A stretch of DNA of 64,000 bases from Alphaproteobacteria bacterium (GCA_016861165.1 BOKV01000008.1:1-64000), one strand, 5' to 3'. Positions 44,910-55,278 are shown, counted from the stretch's first letter. Notes: generated by a model from the sequence alone, not told the origin. Numbers and translations: made by a program.

Positions 44910-45827
44910 TCATCGCCTCGGACTGGTCGGTCCGGCCGGTTTGGCCGAATGGGTAGCATGGGCCGGCGGCGATGGAAACGCGCTTCGTCCCTCCCCGGCG
45001 CGCCGCAGGATCATCGCGTTGGCGTCGGTCACGGCGAAGGCGGGAACCGGCCCGGCCGGCGTCGTGCCGGTGCCGGGCGCGTCGGCGAGCGCTTCGTGCA
45101 GCGAGACGAAGCCGGCTGCGGGCGCGGTCAGCGCCGCGAAATGCGGGACCAGCTCGTCCGGCCATTCCTGGTTGTTGTTGAGGCACAGAATGCCGCCTGG
45201 CGCGGTCAGTTCGGCCAGCCGAGCGACCAGCGCCGGGCGCGCCTTTTCCGGCAGGTGCATGAGCAGGTTCAGGCACACGACCATGTCGTATGGCTTGCCG
45301 GGTGCGAAGGTCAGCACATCGGCGGGATCAAGCACGCGGACATGCGCCATGACGCTGGCGTCGACCTCGACGAAGCCGTCGTCGGCTTCGCGCAGCGCCG
45401 GCGCGAAGGCGGTCAGGTCGTCGGGGAAGAACAGGCGCGGATAGACACCGGAGCGGGCGAGCGCCGTCGCCTTGGCCGAGATGTCGAAGCCCTCGATGGT
45501 GACCGAGCGGGCCTGAAACAGCCCCGCCTCGAGCCCGGCAATGGCGAGGCTCACCGCTTCGAGCCCCACCGACAGCGGCACGATGAGTACCCGGATCTGC
45601 GCCTCGGCCGGGAACTGGCCGAGCAGCGCGACCAGCGTCGCCATGAGGCGCGGATAGCGCCGGAAGCCGGTATTGGCCATGAATTCGCGCATGCCCGCCG
45701 CGTCGCGGTCGGTGACATAGAGCTTGACGCCGGAATCAGGCCGGCCCGGGCGGGTGCGGATGCGAACGTCCTGCTCCCAGTCGGGCCGTCGCGGCGCGCC
45801 GGCGGCTGCATGCCTGGCTGTGACCAT
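44910..45827 (-). CDS. CheR-like SAM-dependent methyltransferase
   Basis: A protein of about 305 residues with a CheR-type methyltransferase fold: motif I region IRVLIVPLSVGLEAVSLA at 78-95, acidic strand end GFDIS near 113-117, and YDMVVCLNLLMHL as motif IV-V. The usual CheR signature C-S-x-G-x-E is changed to P-L-S-V-G-L-E, so classical chemoreceptor methylation is doubtful. No che gene is nearby. It is the first gene of the minus-strand choline importer unit and shares the BetI-operator region. The target is unknown. A longer form from 45875 is less likely. Confidence 0.7.
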   Translation of the reverse strand: MVTARHAAAGAPRRPDWEQDVRIRTRPGRPDSGVKLYVTDRDAAGMREFMANTGFRRYPRLMATLVALLGQFPAEAQIRVLIVPLSVGLEAVSLAIAGLEAGLFQARSVTIEGFDISAKATALARSGVYPRLFFPDDLTAFAPALREADDGFVEVDASVMAHVRVLDPADVLTFAPGKPYDMVVCLNLLMHLPEKARPALVARLAELTAPGGILCLNNNQEWPDELVPHFAALTAPAAGFVSLHEALADAPGTGTTPAGPVPAFAVTDANAMILRRAGEGRSAFPSPPAHATHSAKPAGPTSPRR

Positions 45828-45925
45828 GTTCCCCGAACAGCGCCCGCGGCTTGCTGAGGGCAGTTCCCCCGCCATTGCCGTGGCACGCCCGCTTTTTTGA
45901 TTGCCAGTTGCCTGAATAGTGCCTA

Positions 45926-45953
45926 TTTTTTGATTGACCCGTCAATCAAAAAA
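45926..45953. promoter_or_regulatory. BetI operator: 28-bp perfect palindrome
   Basis: The arms TTTTTTGATTGAC (45926-45938) and GTCAATCAAAAAA (45941-45953) match exactly around CC. The site ends 15 bases before the betI ATG and lies in the divergent region with the methyltransferase-choXWV unit. A partial copy, TTTTTTGATTG, lies at 45893-45903, 33 bases upstream and in the same orientation. It is a strong candidate for BetI control of both directions. Confidence 0.8.
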
Positions 45954-45968
45954 TGTCGCGAGGTTGCC

Positions 45969-46561
45969 ATGCCCAGGATCGGGGCCGAGCCGTTGCGCCG
46001 CCAGTCGCTGATCGACGCGGCGATCGCCACGATTGGCGAACAGGGTTCGCTCGACGTTTCGGTAAAGCGGATCGCCGGCCGCGCCGGCATGTCGCCGGCG
46101 CTCGCCTTTCACTATTTCGGCGACAAGGACGAGATCATCCTTGCGACCATGCGCCACCTGCTGCGCGAGTTCTCGCGCCAGGTGACGGAAGGCCTCAAGC
46201 ACGCCGACGGGCCGCGCGGCCGCGTCGAGGCGGTCATCGAGGCGAGCTTCGGCGCCGACCAGTTCGCCCGCACCACCATCGCCGCCTGGCTGGTCTTCTA
46301 CCTGCATGCCTATTCCTCGCCGCCGGCCGCCCGCCTGCTCGGCATTTATACGCGGCGTCTGCGTTCCAACCTGGTCGACGCCCTGCGCCAGCTGCTGCCC
46401 GTGGCCGAGGCGGCGGTCGCCGCCGAGACGCTGGCCGCGATCATCGACGGGCTCTATGTCCGCCACGCCCTGCGCACCGGCGGGCCGGACGCCGGCAAGG
46501 CGATCCGCATATGCCGCACGTGCCTCGACCGCCACCTCGGACTTGCCGAAGGAGAACGCGC

Positions 46562-46565
<4 letters not shown>
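45969..46565 (+). CDS. betI: BetI, choline-responsive repressor
   Basis: The 198-residue TetR-family repressor has an N-terminal helix-turn-helix (about 10-55, VSVKRIAGRAGMSPALAFHYF) and the C-terminal BetI domain. It normally represses betBA in the absence of choline. I choose the ATG at 45969 (M-P-R-I-G), which has GAGG upstream and the family length; a start at 45897 would run through the operator. betB overlaps its stop (ATGA). Confidence 0.94.
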
Positions 46566-48058
<1,493 letters not shown>

Positions 48059-48082
48059 ACGCTTTCCCGGGAACACGCATTC

Positions 48083-49759
48083 ATGACCGGCGGCAGCCTC
48101 CCCCCTTCCCTGCGGGCCGACTTCGTCATCATCGGCTCCGGCTCGGCCGGCTCGGCCATGGCCGCCCGCCTTAGCGAGGACGGCCGCCATTCGGTGATCG
48201 TCATCGAATATGGCGGCTCCGATGTCGGCCCGCTGATCCAGATGCCGGCGGCGCTCTCCTATCCGATGAACATGGGGCTCTATGACTGGGGCTACCGCAC
48301 CGAGCCGGAGCCGCATCTGGGTGGTCGCCAGCTTGCCTGCCCGCGCGGCAAGGTGCTCGGCGGCTCGTCCTCCATCAACGGCATGGTCTATGTGCGTGGC
48401 CATCCGAGGGACTTCGATCACTGGGCCGAGGAGGGCGCCACCGGCTGGTCCTGGGCCGATGTCGCGCCCTATTTCCAGCGCATGGAGCACGCCCATGGCG
48501 GCGAGGAGGGCGTGCGCGGCACCTCTGGCCCGCTCCACGTCACCCGCGGCCGCCGGCTCAATCCGCTGTTCCACGCCTTCGTCGAGGCCGGCCGCCAGGC
48601 CGGTTTCGAGGTCACCGAGGATTATAACGGCCTGAAGCAGGAAGGCTTCGGGGCGATGGAGCAGACCATCTGGCGGGGCCGGCGCTGGTCGGCGGCCAAC
48701 GCCTATCTGAAGCCGGCGCTCGCCCGCCCCAACCTGACGCTGGTGCGCGCGCTCGCCGCGCGCATCGTCATCGAGGAGGGCCGCGCGACGGGCGTCGAGA
48801 TCATCCGCAGCGACCGCGTCGAGACCATCACCGCCAACCGCGAGGTGATCCTCGCTGCTTCCTCGATCAATTCGCCGAAGCTGCTGATGCTGTCGGGCAT
48901 CGGCCCGGCCGCCCACCTGTCGCAACTCGGCATACCGGTGGTCGCCGACCGTCCCGGCGTCGGCGCCAACCTGCAGGACCATCTCGAACTCTACGTGCAG
49001 CAGGAATGCACGCAGCCGATCACGCTCTATTCGCGGCTGAACCTGTTCTCCAAGGCGCTGATCGGTCTCGAATGGCTGCTGTTCAAGACCGGCGACGGCG
49101 CCACCAACCATTTCGAGAGCGCCGCCTTCGTCCGCTCCGCGCCGGGGGTCGAATATCCCGATATCCAGTTCCACTTCCTGCCGGTGGCGATCCGCTATGA
49201 CGGGCGGCTCGCCGCCAGGGCGCACGGCTTCCAGGCCCATGTCGGGCCGATGCGGTCGAAGTCGCGCGGCCATGTGCGGCTGCGCGACGCCGACCCGCGC
49301 ACGCCGCCGGCCATCCGCTTCAACTACATGTCGCATGCCGACGACTGGGCCGAATTCCGCCGCTGCATCCGCATGGCGCGCGAAATTTTTGCCCAGCCCG
49401 CCTTCGATCCCTATCGCGGCCGCGAGCTGGCACCGGGCGCAGGCGTCCAGAGCGACGAGGCGATCGACGCCTATGTGCGCCAGCACGTCGAGAGCGCCTA
49501 CCACCCCTGCGGCACCTGCCGCATCGGCCGGCGCGACGATCCGGCCGCCGTGGTCGATGCCGAGCTCAGGGTGATCGGCGTCGACCGGCTGCGGGTCGCC
49601 GATTCCTCGGTGTTCCCGCGCATCACCAACGGCAACCTCAACGCGCCGTCGATCATGGTCGGCGAGAAGGCCTCCGACCACATGCTCGGCCGCGCGCCGC
49701 TGCCGCGCTCCAACCTGGAGCCGTGGATCAATCCGCGCTGGCGGGTCTCCGACCGCTGA
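48083..49759 (+). CDS. betA: Choline dehydrogenase
   Basis: The 558-residue GMC-family flavoprotein oxidises choline to betaine aldehyde. The FAD motif [17 protein letters not shown] is at 14-30. GMC signature 1 is [18 protein letters not shown]. The C-terminal catalytic His pattern is [10 protein letters not shown], with [15 protein letters not shown]. It ends the betIBA operon, seven bases from the convergent FeeM-like gene, with no obvious terminator between them. Confidence 0.96.
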   Translation: MTGGSLPPSLRADFVIIGSGSAGSAMAARLSEDGRHSVIVIEYGGSDVGPLIQMPAALSYPMNMGLYDWGYRTEPEPHLGGRQLACPRGKVLGGSSSINGMVYVRGHPRDFDHWAEEGATGWSWADVAPYFQRMEHAHGGEEGVRGTSGPLHVTRGRRLNPLFHAFVEAGRQAGFEVTEDYNGLKQEGFGAMEQTIWRGRRWSAANAYLKPALARPNLTLVRALAARIVIEEGRATGVEIIRSDRVETITANREVILAASSINSPKLLMLSGIGPAAHLSQLGIPVVADRPGVGANLQDHLELYVQQECTQPITLYSRLNLFSKALIGLEWLLFKTGDGATNHFESAAFVRSAPGVEYPDIQFHFLPVAIRYDGRLAARAHGFQAHVGPMRSKSRGHVRLRDADPRTPPAIRFNYMSHADDWAEFRRCIRMAREIFAQPAFDPYRGRELAPGAGVQSDEAIDAYVRQHVESAYHPCGTCRIGRRDDPAAVVDAELRVIGVDRLRVADSSVFPRITNGNLNAPSIMVGEKASDHMLGRAPLPRSNLEPWINPRWRVSDR

Positions 49760-49766
49760 GCCCCGC

Positions 49767-50495
49767 TCAGTTGATCGCGGGCAGCGCCGGCGCGGCGATG
49801 TCGGCGAGCTGGCGGGCCACCGCCGAGTTCTCGAACACCAGCCGCCACTCGGCGATGCTCGAGCGGAAGTTGGCATGACGCGACATCAGCACGTCGCGCA
49901 TGCGCGCCACCTCGATCTGCATGACGCAGATCGGATAGTTGAGCGTCGGGTAGGGTCTCGGCTCGCACAGCGCCTTGGCTTCGAAGAAGCGCTGATAGAA
50001 GGCGCGGTGCTCGGCGCGCACCGTGGCGAAGCCGTAGTCGGCGTCGAAGCAGAGGCAGGCCATGCACGGCACCCGCATGGTGATGAAGGCGAGCTCCGGA
50101 TAGCGCCGGTTGGCCTCCGCGTCGGTGACGAAGCGCGTCGGATCGACGATCACCCGTCCGGCCTCGATCAGCGGGCTCACGATGTCGGGAAAGACGTCGA
50201 GCGCCGGGCCCTTGCGCCGTTTCCTCGATATCACGTGCACGCGGATCGAACTGACCAGCGTCTCATCGGCATGGACACCGAAGATCCAGCAATTGTCCAT
50301 CCGGTCATAGTCGTCGGTGAAGCGGCCGGAAGCATCGGCCTCGATCGCGCCCTCGCGCAGATAGGCGCGGTAGCGCAGCCGGTAGATCGCTTCCAGTTCG
50401 TCGGGTGCGGTCGCCACCCGGTACTCGATTTCCGGGCGGTAGTCACTGATGCGGAAAGCGTCGCTGCGTTCCCGCGGGACAACTCCGATACTCAT
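49767..50495 (-). CDS. FeeM-like N-acyl amino acid synthase (LuxI/GNAT fold)
   Basis: A 242-residue protein resembling the FeeM catalytic domain, a relative of LuxI-type acyl-homoserine-lactone synthases. RYRAYLREGAI at 41-51, FTDDYDRMDNCW at 59-70, and a strand with SSIRVHV at 82-88 match that group. It may transfer a fatty acyl chain from ACP to an amino acid. The ATG at 50495 follows GAGGGG by eight bases; a GTG at 50501 is less suitable. A CtrA-type box lies about 50 bases upstream. Product and any receptor are unknown. Confidence 0.8.
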   Translation of the reverse strand: MSIGVVPRERSDAFRISDYRPEIEYRVATAPDELEAIYRLRYRAYLREGAIEADASGRFTDDYDRMDNCWIFGVHADETLVSSIRVHVISRKRRKGPALDVFPDIVSPLIEAGRVIVDPTRFVTDAEANRRYPELAFITMRVPCMACLCFDADYGFATVRAEHRAFYQRFFEAKALCEPRPYPTLNYPICVMQIEVARMRDVLMSRHANFRSSIAEWRLVFENSAVARQLADIAAPALPAIN

Positions 50496-50545
50496 ACGCA
50501 CAACCCCTCAAGGACCGCCCCAAACATCGGCCTTGCGAGGTCAGA

Positions 50546-50561
50546 TTAACTAATCGTTAAC
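50546..50561 (-). promoter_or_regulatory. CtrA-type binding site upstream of FeeM-like gene
   Basis: TTAACTAATCGTTAAC contains the full CtrA consensus TTAA-N7-TTAAC and is also a short inverted repeat (TTAAC-N5-GTTAA). It is centred about 58 bases before the FeeM-like ATG, in the only AT-rich patch of this intergenic region. CtrA is the cell-cycle and motility master regulator of alphaproteobacteria. Confidence 0.6.
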
Positions 50562-50737
50562 CATGGCGAAAGGGTGGTGGCTAAGCAAAATTTCGCCACC
50601 CGGCTGTAGAGGCGGGCAGTTCGGCCGCCGGCTTGGCGGTGCGCCGGCCGCCACCGGCCAGGCGCCACAACGAAGCCGGGCGAGGATGGCGAACTGCCGT
50701 CGGATATGGAGAAACGGGGCCCGCCGTCGGACCCGTC

Positions 50738-50836
50738 TGGAGCTTCATCGCGCCGAGCGGCAACGCGAGGCGGACAGGATCGTGCGACAAAACCGATCGA
50801 AGCAAAAACCCAGATTCATCTGAATCGGGATTTGCT
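50738..50836 (-). repeat. Dispersed repeat, copy C (at 3' end of GGDEF-EAL gene)
   Basis: Third copy of the dispersed repeat. It shares GGAGCTTCATCGCGCCGAGC, AACGCGAGGCGGAC and GCGACAAAA with copies A and B, then the hairpin block at 50809-50829. It abuts the stop codon of the minus-strand GGDEF-EAL gene. Here the hairpin is almost perfect and is followed on the minus strand by five Ts. Confidence 0.75.
50804..50829 (-). terminator. Rho-independent terminator of the GGDEF-EAL gene
   Basis: On the minus strand, CCCGATTCA and TGAATCTGGG pair around GA with one bulge, followed by TTTTTG. It begins seven bases after the stop codon. The hairpin is the conserved core of the dispersed repeat. Confidence 0.75.
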
Positions 50837-53149
50837 TTAGCTGCCGGTCCGGCGCATGGCGGCCGGTTCGCCGCCGAACAGGATCGCGGTGATGTCGGCG
50901 GCGGGCATGGCGCGGCCGAACAGGTAGCCCTGCATCTCGTCGACCTCGACGCGCTCGCACAGGATTTCCATCTGTTCGACGGTTTCCACCCCCTCGATGG
51001 CGATCGCCAGGCCCAGCTCCTTGGCGAGGTGGGCGACGCCTGACAGCAGGATGACCGAACGTTCGTCAGTCTGCAGGGTGCCGATGAACGAGCGATCGAT
51101 CTTGACCTTGTGCAGCGGCAGCGTGTGCAGGTAGCTCAGGCTGGAAAAGCCGGTGCCGAAATCATCGAGCGAAATGCGCACGCCGGCCTCGACCAGCTTG
51201 CGCAGGGTGGCCGTCGTCTCGTTGACGTTCTCCAGCATCGCCGACTCGGTCACCTCGACCTCGAGCCGCTCGGCCGCCAGCCCGCTCTTGGCGAGGCTCG
51301 CGCGCACCACCTCGCAGATGTCGGAATGGCGGAACTGCAGCGACGAGACGTTGACGGCGACGCTGATGTCCTTCGGCCACTTGGCGCACTGGCGCGTCGC
51401 CTCCTCGATGACGAACTCGCCGATGCGCGTGATGATGCCGATCTCCTCGGCGATCGGGATGAAGACCGAGGGCGGGATCATGCCGCGTTCGGGATGGTTC
51501 CAGCGCAGCAGCGCCTCGCAGGTGGTGATCCGGTTCTTGGCGAGGCTGACGAGCGGCTGGTAGTGGATCTCGAACTGGCCGTGGTCGAGCGCCCGGCGCA
51601 GTTCGCCCTCCAGCTGGCGCCGGTCGCGGATCACGTCGCCGAGCTGGTCGGTATAGAAGGAATAGCGGTTGCGCCCCCGCGCCTTGGCGTCGTAGAGCGC
51701 CACGTCCGACACCTTCAGCAACTGGTTGTAGTCCCGGCCATTGGCCGGGCACTGGGCGATGCCGACGCTGGCGCCGACGATGAGCTGGTTGCCGTCGATG
51801 AGGGCGGGCTTGGCGATCTCGGCGATCAGCTGCTCGGCGAAGGCGGCGCATTCGCGGCGCCTGAGCCGGCCGGGAATGGCGATCACGAACTCGTCGCCGC
51901 CGAAGCGGCAGGCCAGCGCCCGCTCGGGCATGCATGAGCGCATGCGCAGCGCCACCGAGCACAACAGCTTGTCGCCCACCGTGTGGCCGAGCGTATCGTT
52001 GATGTCCTTGAAGTTGTCGAGGTCGACGAAGAAGAACGAGCAGGGCTGCAGTCCGTCCGGCGCTCCCAGCAGCCGGTTGACCTCGACCATGAAGAACCGC
52101 CGGTTGGGCAGATGCGTCAGCGGGTCGAAGCTCGCCAGCCGGCGGATCTCGTTCTCGATGCTGACCCGCTCGGTGATGTCCTCCAGCACGAAGACGCCGC
52201 CATCCTCGGCCATCGGATTGAACTTGGCCTCGATCACCCGGCCGTCGGCGAGCATGTAGTCGAAGCGCACGCGCCGGCGCTTGGACAGCGTCGCGATCAG
52301 CATCTGGCTCAGCCCGATCTGGCCGCCATTGAGCTCGACCACCGCGCCGGTGTCGCCCAGTTCGGCGAGCGGCATGTCCATCAGCCGGGCATCGGCCGGC
52401 AGCCCGCACAGCCCGGCGAATTGCGGGTTGACGACGACGAAGCGCGACCGGCCGTCAAGCATCGCCATGCCGTGCGAGACGGCCGACAGCGCCACGTCGA
52501 AGCGGTCGGCGATGACCTTGTTGTCTAGCGCCGTCAGCACCGCGTTGAACAGCATCGAGCGCAGGTTGCGCGACATCAGCCAGATGCCGAGAAACAGCGG
52601 CAGCAGGAAGATGCCGAGCGCCAGGTCGTAATAGTCGCCGAACAGGGTGACGCCGAGGACCAGCGGGACCCCGGCAAACACCGTCTGGCTGAGCACGACC
52701 TTGTTGCTCGAGAAATTGCGGCCCATGATGCCAATGATGTAGCAGAGCGTGACAATCACGCTCATTTCATGCACGAACTCGTCGGAGGTCCGCACGAAGC
52801 CGGCCACGCACCAGGCGCCGAGCGCGCCGACATAGATGGCGCCGAGGACGGCATAGCGCATCTCCCACAGATGCAGGGCGCGCAGATGGCTTGCCGTCGC
52901 CACGGCGCGGCGAAAGAACAGGCCGTCCAGCAGCCGCAGCACGCCGAGCCCGAACAGGATCACCGAGAACCACAGCTGCACCGGGTCGCCGGTGCGATGG
53001 TAGAGGATCACCGGCGCCGCGACGATGCTCAGCGCCCCGACGGCGAGCGTGTTCAGATCCCCATAGAGCGAGCGGACCACCGACTCATAGACAGGCACCG
53101 GCAGCTTCTTGTGCTCGACGACACGCTGGTGGATTCGCGCTAAGTCCAT
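50837..53149 (-). CDS. Membrane GGDEF-EAL cyclic-di-GMP protein
   Basis: A protein of about 770 residues. An N-terminal region (about 1-195) has some six membrane helices. A PAS-like segment (about 210-325) follows, then a GGDEF domain with intact active site FGGDEF, and a C-terminal EAL domain with CEALLRWNHP, NVSSLQF, the DDFGTG loop and EGVE. Both synthase and phosphodiesterase motifs look complete. I prefer the ATG at 53149 (AGAGG upstream); 53191 is an alternative. It stands alone, divergent from a Crp-family gene, with its own terminator in repeat C. Confidence 0.9.
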   Translation of the reverse strand: MDLARIHQRVVEHKKLPVPVYESVVRSLYGDLNTLAVGALSIVAAPVILYHRTGDPVQLWFSVILFGLGVLRLLDGLFFRRAVATASHLRALHLWEMRYAVLGAIYVGALGAWCVAGFVRTSDEFVHEMSVIVTLCYIIGIMGRNFSSNKVVLSQTVFAGVPLVLGVTLFGDYYDLALGIFLLPLFLGIWLMSRNLRSMLFNAVLTALDNKVIADRFDVALSAVSHGMAMLDGRSRFVVVNPQFAGLCGLPADARLMDMPLAELGDTGAVVELNGGQIGLSQMLIATLSKRRRVRFDYMLADGRVIEAKFNPMAEDGGVFVLEDITERVSIENEIRRLASFDPLTHLPNRRFFMVEVNRLLGAPDGLQPCSFFFVDLDNFKDINDTLGHTVGDKLLCSVALRMRSCMPERALACRFGGDEFVIAIPGRLRRRECAAFAEQLIAEIAKPALIDGNQLIVGASVGIAQCPANGRDYNQLLKVSDVALYDAKARGRNRYSFYTDQLGDVIRDRRQLEGELRRALDHGQFEIHYQPLVSLAKNRITTCEALLRWNHPERGMIPPSVFIPIAEEIGIITRIGEFVIEEATRQCAKWPKDISVAVNVSSLQFRHSDICEVVRASLAKSGLAAERLEVEVTESAMLENVNETTATLRKLVEAGVRISLDDFGTGFSSLSYLHTLPLHKVKIDRSFIGTLQTDERSVILLSGVAHLAKELGLAIAIEGVETVEQMEILCERVEVDEMQGYLFGRAMPAADITAILFGGEPAAMRRTGS

Positions 53150-53202
53150 ACGCCTCTGGTTCTTTTTGGTGACGGAGATCCGCACGCTCATTGTACCGGG
53201 CA

Positions 53203-53218
53203 ACGATTTTCAAATCGT
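53203..53218. promoter_or_regulatory. Palindromic candidate operator before the GGDEF-EAL gene
   Basis: ACGATTT-TC-AAATCGT is a perfect inverted repeat with 7-bp arms, 54 bases before the chosen GGDEF-EAL start. It lies in the divergent region shared with the Crp-family gene. No regulator can be named from the site. Confidence 0.4.
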
Positions 53219-53355
53219 AAAGCAAAACGCCCGGTAAACGGCCGCCGGACTGCAGTCGGGGCGCCCAAAAAACGGCCACGGCGCCCTCCGACGGCAAAAA
53301 GCGCCGGCAAAGCGCCGGCAAAGCATTGCGCGGCAGGGTTTTTGCGACATAATCG

Positions 53356-53379
53356 CCGGCGAGCCGCCGTGCTCGCCGG
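53356..53379 (+). promoter_or_regulatory. Leader hairpin before the Crp-family gene
   Basis: CCGGCGAGC and GCTCGCCGG form a perfect 9-bp stem with a six-base loop, ending 41 bases before the Crp-family ATG. A tandem 11-bp repeat (GCGCCGGCAAA twice, 53301-53322) lies just upstream. It may be a leader structure or an operator; the sequence does not decide. Confidence 0.4.
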
Positions 53380-53420
53380 TGTGGGGACCGACGCCGGCGT
53401 CGCTTTTCCTTGGAACAGAG

Positions 53421-54104
53421 ATGCAGACGCTTTCCAATATTCCGCTTTTCAGTGACCTGCCGCAGGAACTTTCCGAACGATATGCGAGAAGCTGCTTCTG
53501 GAAGGACTATGATCCGCACGAACTGATCATCGATGTCGAGGACGAGACCACCGATGTGCGTTTCGTCATCAGCGGCAAGGTGCGCATCATCCACCGAATA
53601 ACCGTCGGCAAGGAGGTGATCCTCAACGAGATGGGCGACGGCGAGTTCTTCGGCGAGATCGCCGCGATCGATGGCTGGCCGCGCTCGGCCAACGTCACCA
53701 CCATCACCCGCTCGCGCATCTGCATCATGCCGCAGCGCGTCTTCCTCGACATCCTGGCCGAGTCGCCGGGCGTCAGCCTGCAGGTGATGAAGATGCTGGC
53801 GCGCCGCGTGCGCGAGCTGAACATGCGCCTGGCCGAGCATTCCTTCCTGCAGGCCAAGCACCGCCTCTATTCGGAGCTGCTGCGCCTGTCGCGGCCGCGC
53901 CCCGGCCATCCCGGCCAGCGTTCGATCAGCCCGCCGCCGATCCAGCGCGAGCTGGCCGAGCGCATCGGCACCCGCCGCGAGGTTGTGTCGCGCGAACTGA
54001 ACGCGCTCGAAAAGGAGGGGCACGTCCAGAAGGCCAAGGGCGCCATCGTCATCATCAACCCGGACGAGCTGCAGAGCCGCATCTCCGAGGCCTGGGAGGA
54101 ATAG
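53421..54104 (+). CDS. Crp/Fnr-family regulator without iron-sulfur ligands
   Basis: The 227-residue regulator has a cyclic-nucleotide-binding-like domain (about 10-125, with GEFFGEIAAIDGWPRSANV) and a C-terminal helix-turn-helix (LAERIGTRREVVSRELNAL). It lacks the N-terminal cysteine set of Fnr. The phosphate-binding-cassette-like segment suggests a nucleotide ligand, perhaps cAMP or c-di-GMP; the neighbouring GGDEF-EAL gene makes the latter tempting but unproven. I start at the ATG at 53421 (M-Q-T-L-S-N), after GGAACAGAG. Confidence 0.85.
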   Translation: MQTLSNIPLFSDLPQELSERYARSCFWKDYDPHELIIDVEDETTDVRFVISGKVRIIHRITVGKEVILNEMGDGEFFGEIAAIDGWPRSANVTTITRSRICIMPQRVFLDILAESPGVSLQVMKMLARRVRELNMRLAEHSFLQAKHRLYSELLRLSRPRPGHPGQRSISPPPIQRELAERIGTRREVVSRELNALEKEGHVQKAKGAIVIINPDELQSRISEAWEE

Positions 54105-54131
54105 CGCCGGCCCGCCCGGGTCGTTCGGTGT

Positions 54132-55244
54132 CTATTCGGCGGCGTCGACCTTCAGTTCACCGGTGCGGATCTGCTCCATCTCGATCGATTCGAACAGGGC
54201 GCGGAAGTTGCCTTCGCCGAAGCCCTCATCGCCCTTTCTCTGGATGAACTCGAAGAAGATCGGCCCGATCACCGTCTTGGAGAAGACCTGCAGCAGGATC
54301 TTCGTTTCGCCGCCGCCGACCACGCCCTCGCCGTCGATCAGGATGCCATGCCGGCGCATGCGCTCGATCGGCTCCTGGTGGCCCTTCACCCGCTGGTGCG
54401 ACAGTTCGTAATAGGTGTCGGGCGGACCGGGCATGAACGCAAGTCCGTTCTCGGCCAGCCGGTCGGTGGCGTCGTAGATCGCCTCGGTGCCGACGGCGAT
54501 GTGCTGGATGCCCTCGCCGTGATACTTGCGCAGATAGCTTTCGATCTGACTCCTGTCGTCGGTCGATTCGTTGAGCGGAATGCGGATCTTGCCGCACGGC
54601 GAGGTGATCGCCCGGCTGACGAGGCCGGTCAGCTTGCCCTCGATGTCGAAGAAGTGGATCTGGCGGAAGTTGAACAGTTCCCGGTAGAAGGCCCACCACT
54701 TGTCCATGTTGCCGCGATAGACATTGTGGGTCAGGTGGTCGAGATAGTAGAAGCCGACGCCGGCCGGCCGCGGGTCGCGTTCGCCGATCCACTCGAACTC
54801 GCCGTCATAGGGCGATCCCTTGGCGCCGTAGCGGTCGACGAAATAGAGGAGCGAACCGCCGATGCCGACGATGGCCGGCGCGTCGAGCGCCTTGCCGTCG
54901 CCCTCAAAAGGGGTGGCGCCGCGCGCCACCGCATGTTCGAAGGCGTGCCGGGCGTCGACCACCCGCCATGCCATTGACGGCGCGCACGGGCCGTGCGCCT
55001 CGACGAAGCGGGCGGCGTGCGTGCCGGGCTCGGCGTTGACCAGGTAGTTGATGTCGCCCTGGCGCCAGACGCTGATGTTCCTGCTGCGGTGGCGGGCGAC
55101 CGGCGCATAGCCCATCCGGGTGAACAGCCGGTCCAGTTCGGCCGGGTTCGGATGCGCGAACTCGACGAACTCGAACCCGTCGGTGCCGGCCGGGTTGTCG
55201 TCGCTTATGCGGGCCGGCGGCGCGTCATGCGGAAAAGGTCCCAT
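54132..55244 (-). CDS. hpd: 4-hydroxyphenylpyruvate dioxygenase
   Basis: The 370-residue non-heme iron enzyme converts 4-hydroxyphenylpyruvate to homogentisate in tyrosine catabolism. The iron ligands are the His in DHLTHNV, the His in GIQHIAVGT and the Glu in IFFEFIQRKG. Other landmarks are FFDIEGKLTGL and LLQVFSKT. The ATG at 55244 has GGAGG five bases upstream; an ATG at 55256 is possible. A perfect -10 lies upstream, and the gene is divergent from an Lrp-type regulator. Homogentisate dioxygenase is not in the window. Confidence 0.95.
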   Translation of the reverse strand: MGPFPHDAPPARISDDNPAGTDGFEFVEFAHPNPAELDRLFTRMGYAPVARHRSRNISVWRQGDINYLVNAEPGTHAARFVEAHGPCAPSMAWRVVDARHAFEHAVARGATPFEGDGKALDAPAIVGIGGSLLYFVDRYGAKGSPYDGEFEWIGERDPRPAGVGFYYLDHLTHNVYRGNMDKWWAFYRELFNFRQIHFFDIEGKLTGLVSRAITSPCGKIRIPLNESTDDRSQIESYLRKYHGEGIQHIAVGTEAIYDATDRLAENGLAFMPGPPDTYYELSHQRVKGHQEPIERMRRHGILIDGEGVVGGGETKILLQVFSKTVIGPIFFEFIQRKGDEGFGEGNFRALFESIEMEQIRTGELKVDAAE

Positions 55245-55278
55245 TGGTGCCTCCATCACGATTCCCGTTCCCGATTGA

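Larger units (their letters stand above)
50502..50836. other. 335-base intergenic region
   Basis: No gene is supported here. The left part is the promoter region of the FeeM-like gene with the CtrA-type box. The middle (about 50570-50735) is ordinary GC-rich sequence in which I see nothing definite. The right end is dispersed repeat copy C, which contains the terminator of the GGDEF-EAL gene. Short open frames in this stretch run through the repeat and have no recognisable product. Confidence 0.6.

Noticed and set aside
45897..45968. A longer betI starting at 45897
   Set aside because: This start would translate through the palindromic operator and lacks a Shine-Dalgarno sequence; the ATG at 45969 gives the family N-terminus.
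50563..50823. A small plus-strand open frame in the 335-base intergenic region
   Set aside because: It is composed partly of repeat copy C and has no homology or ribosome binding site.
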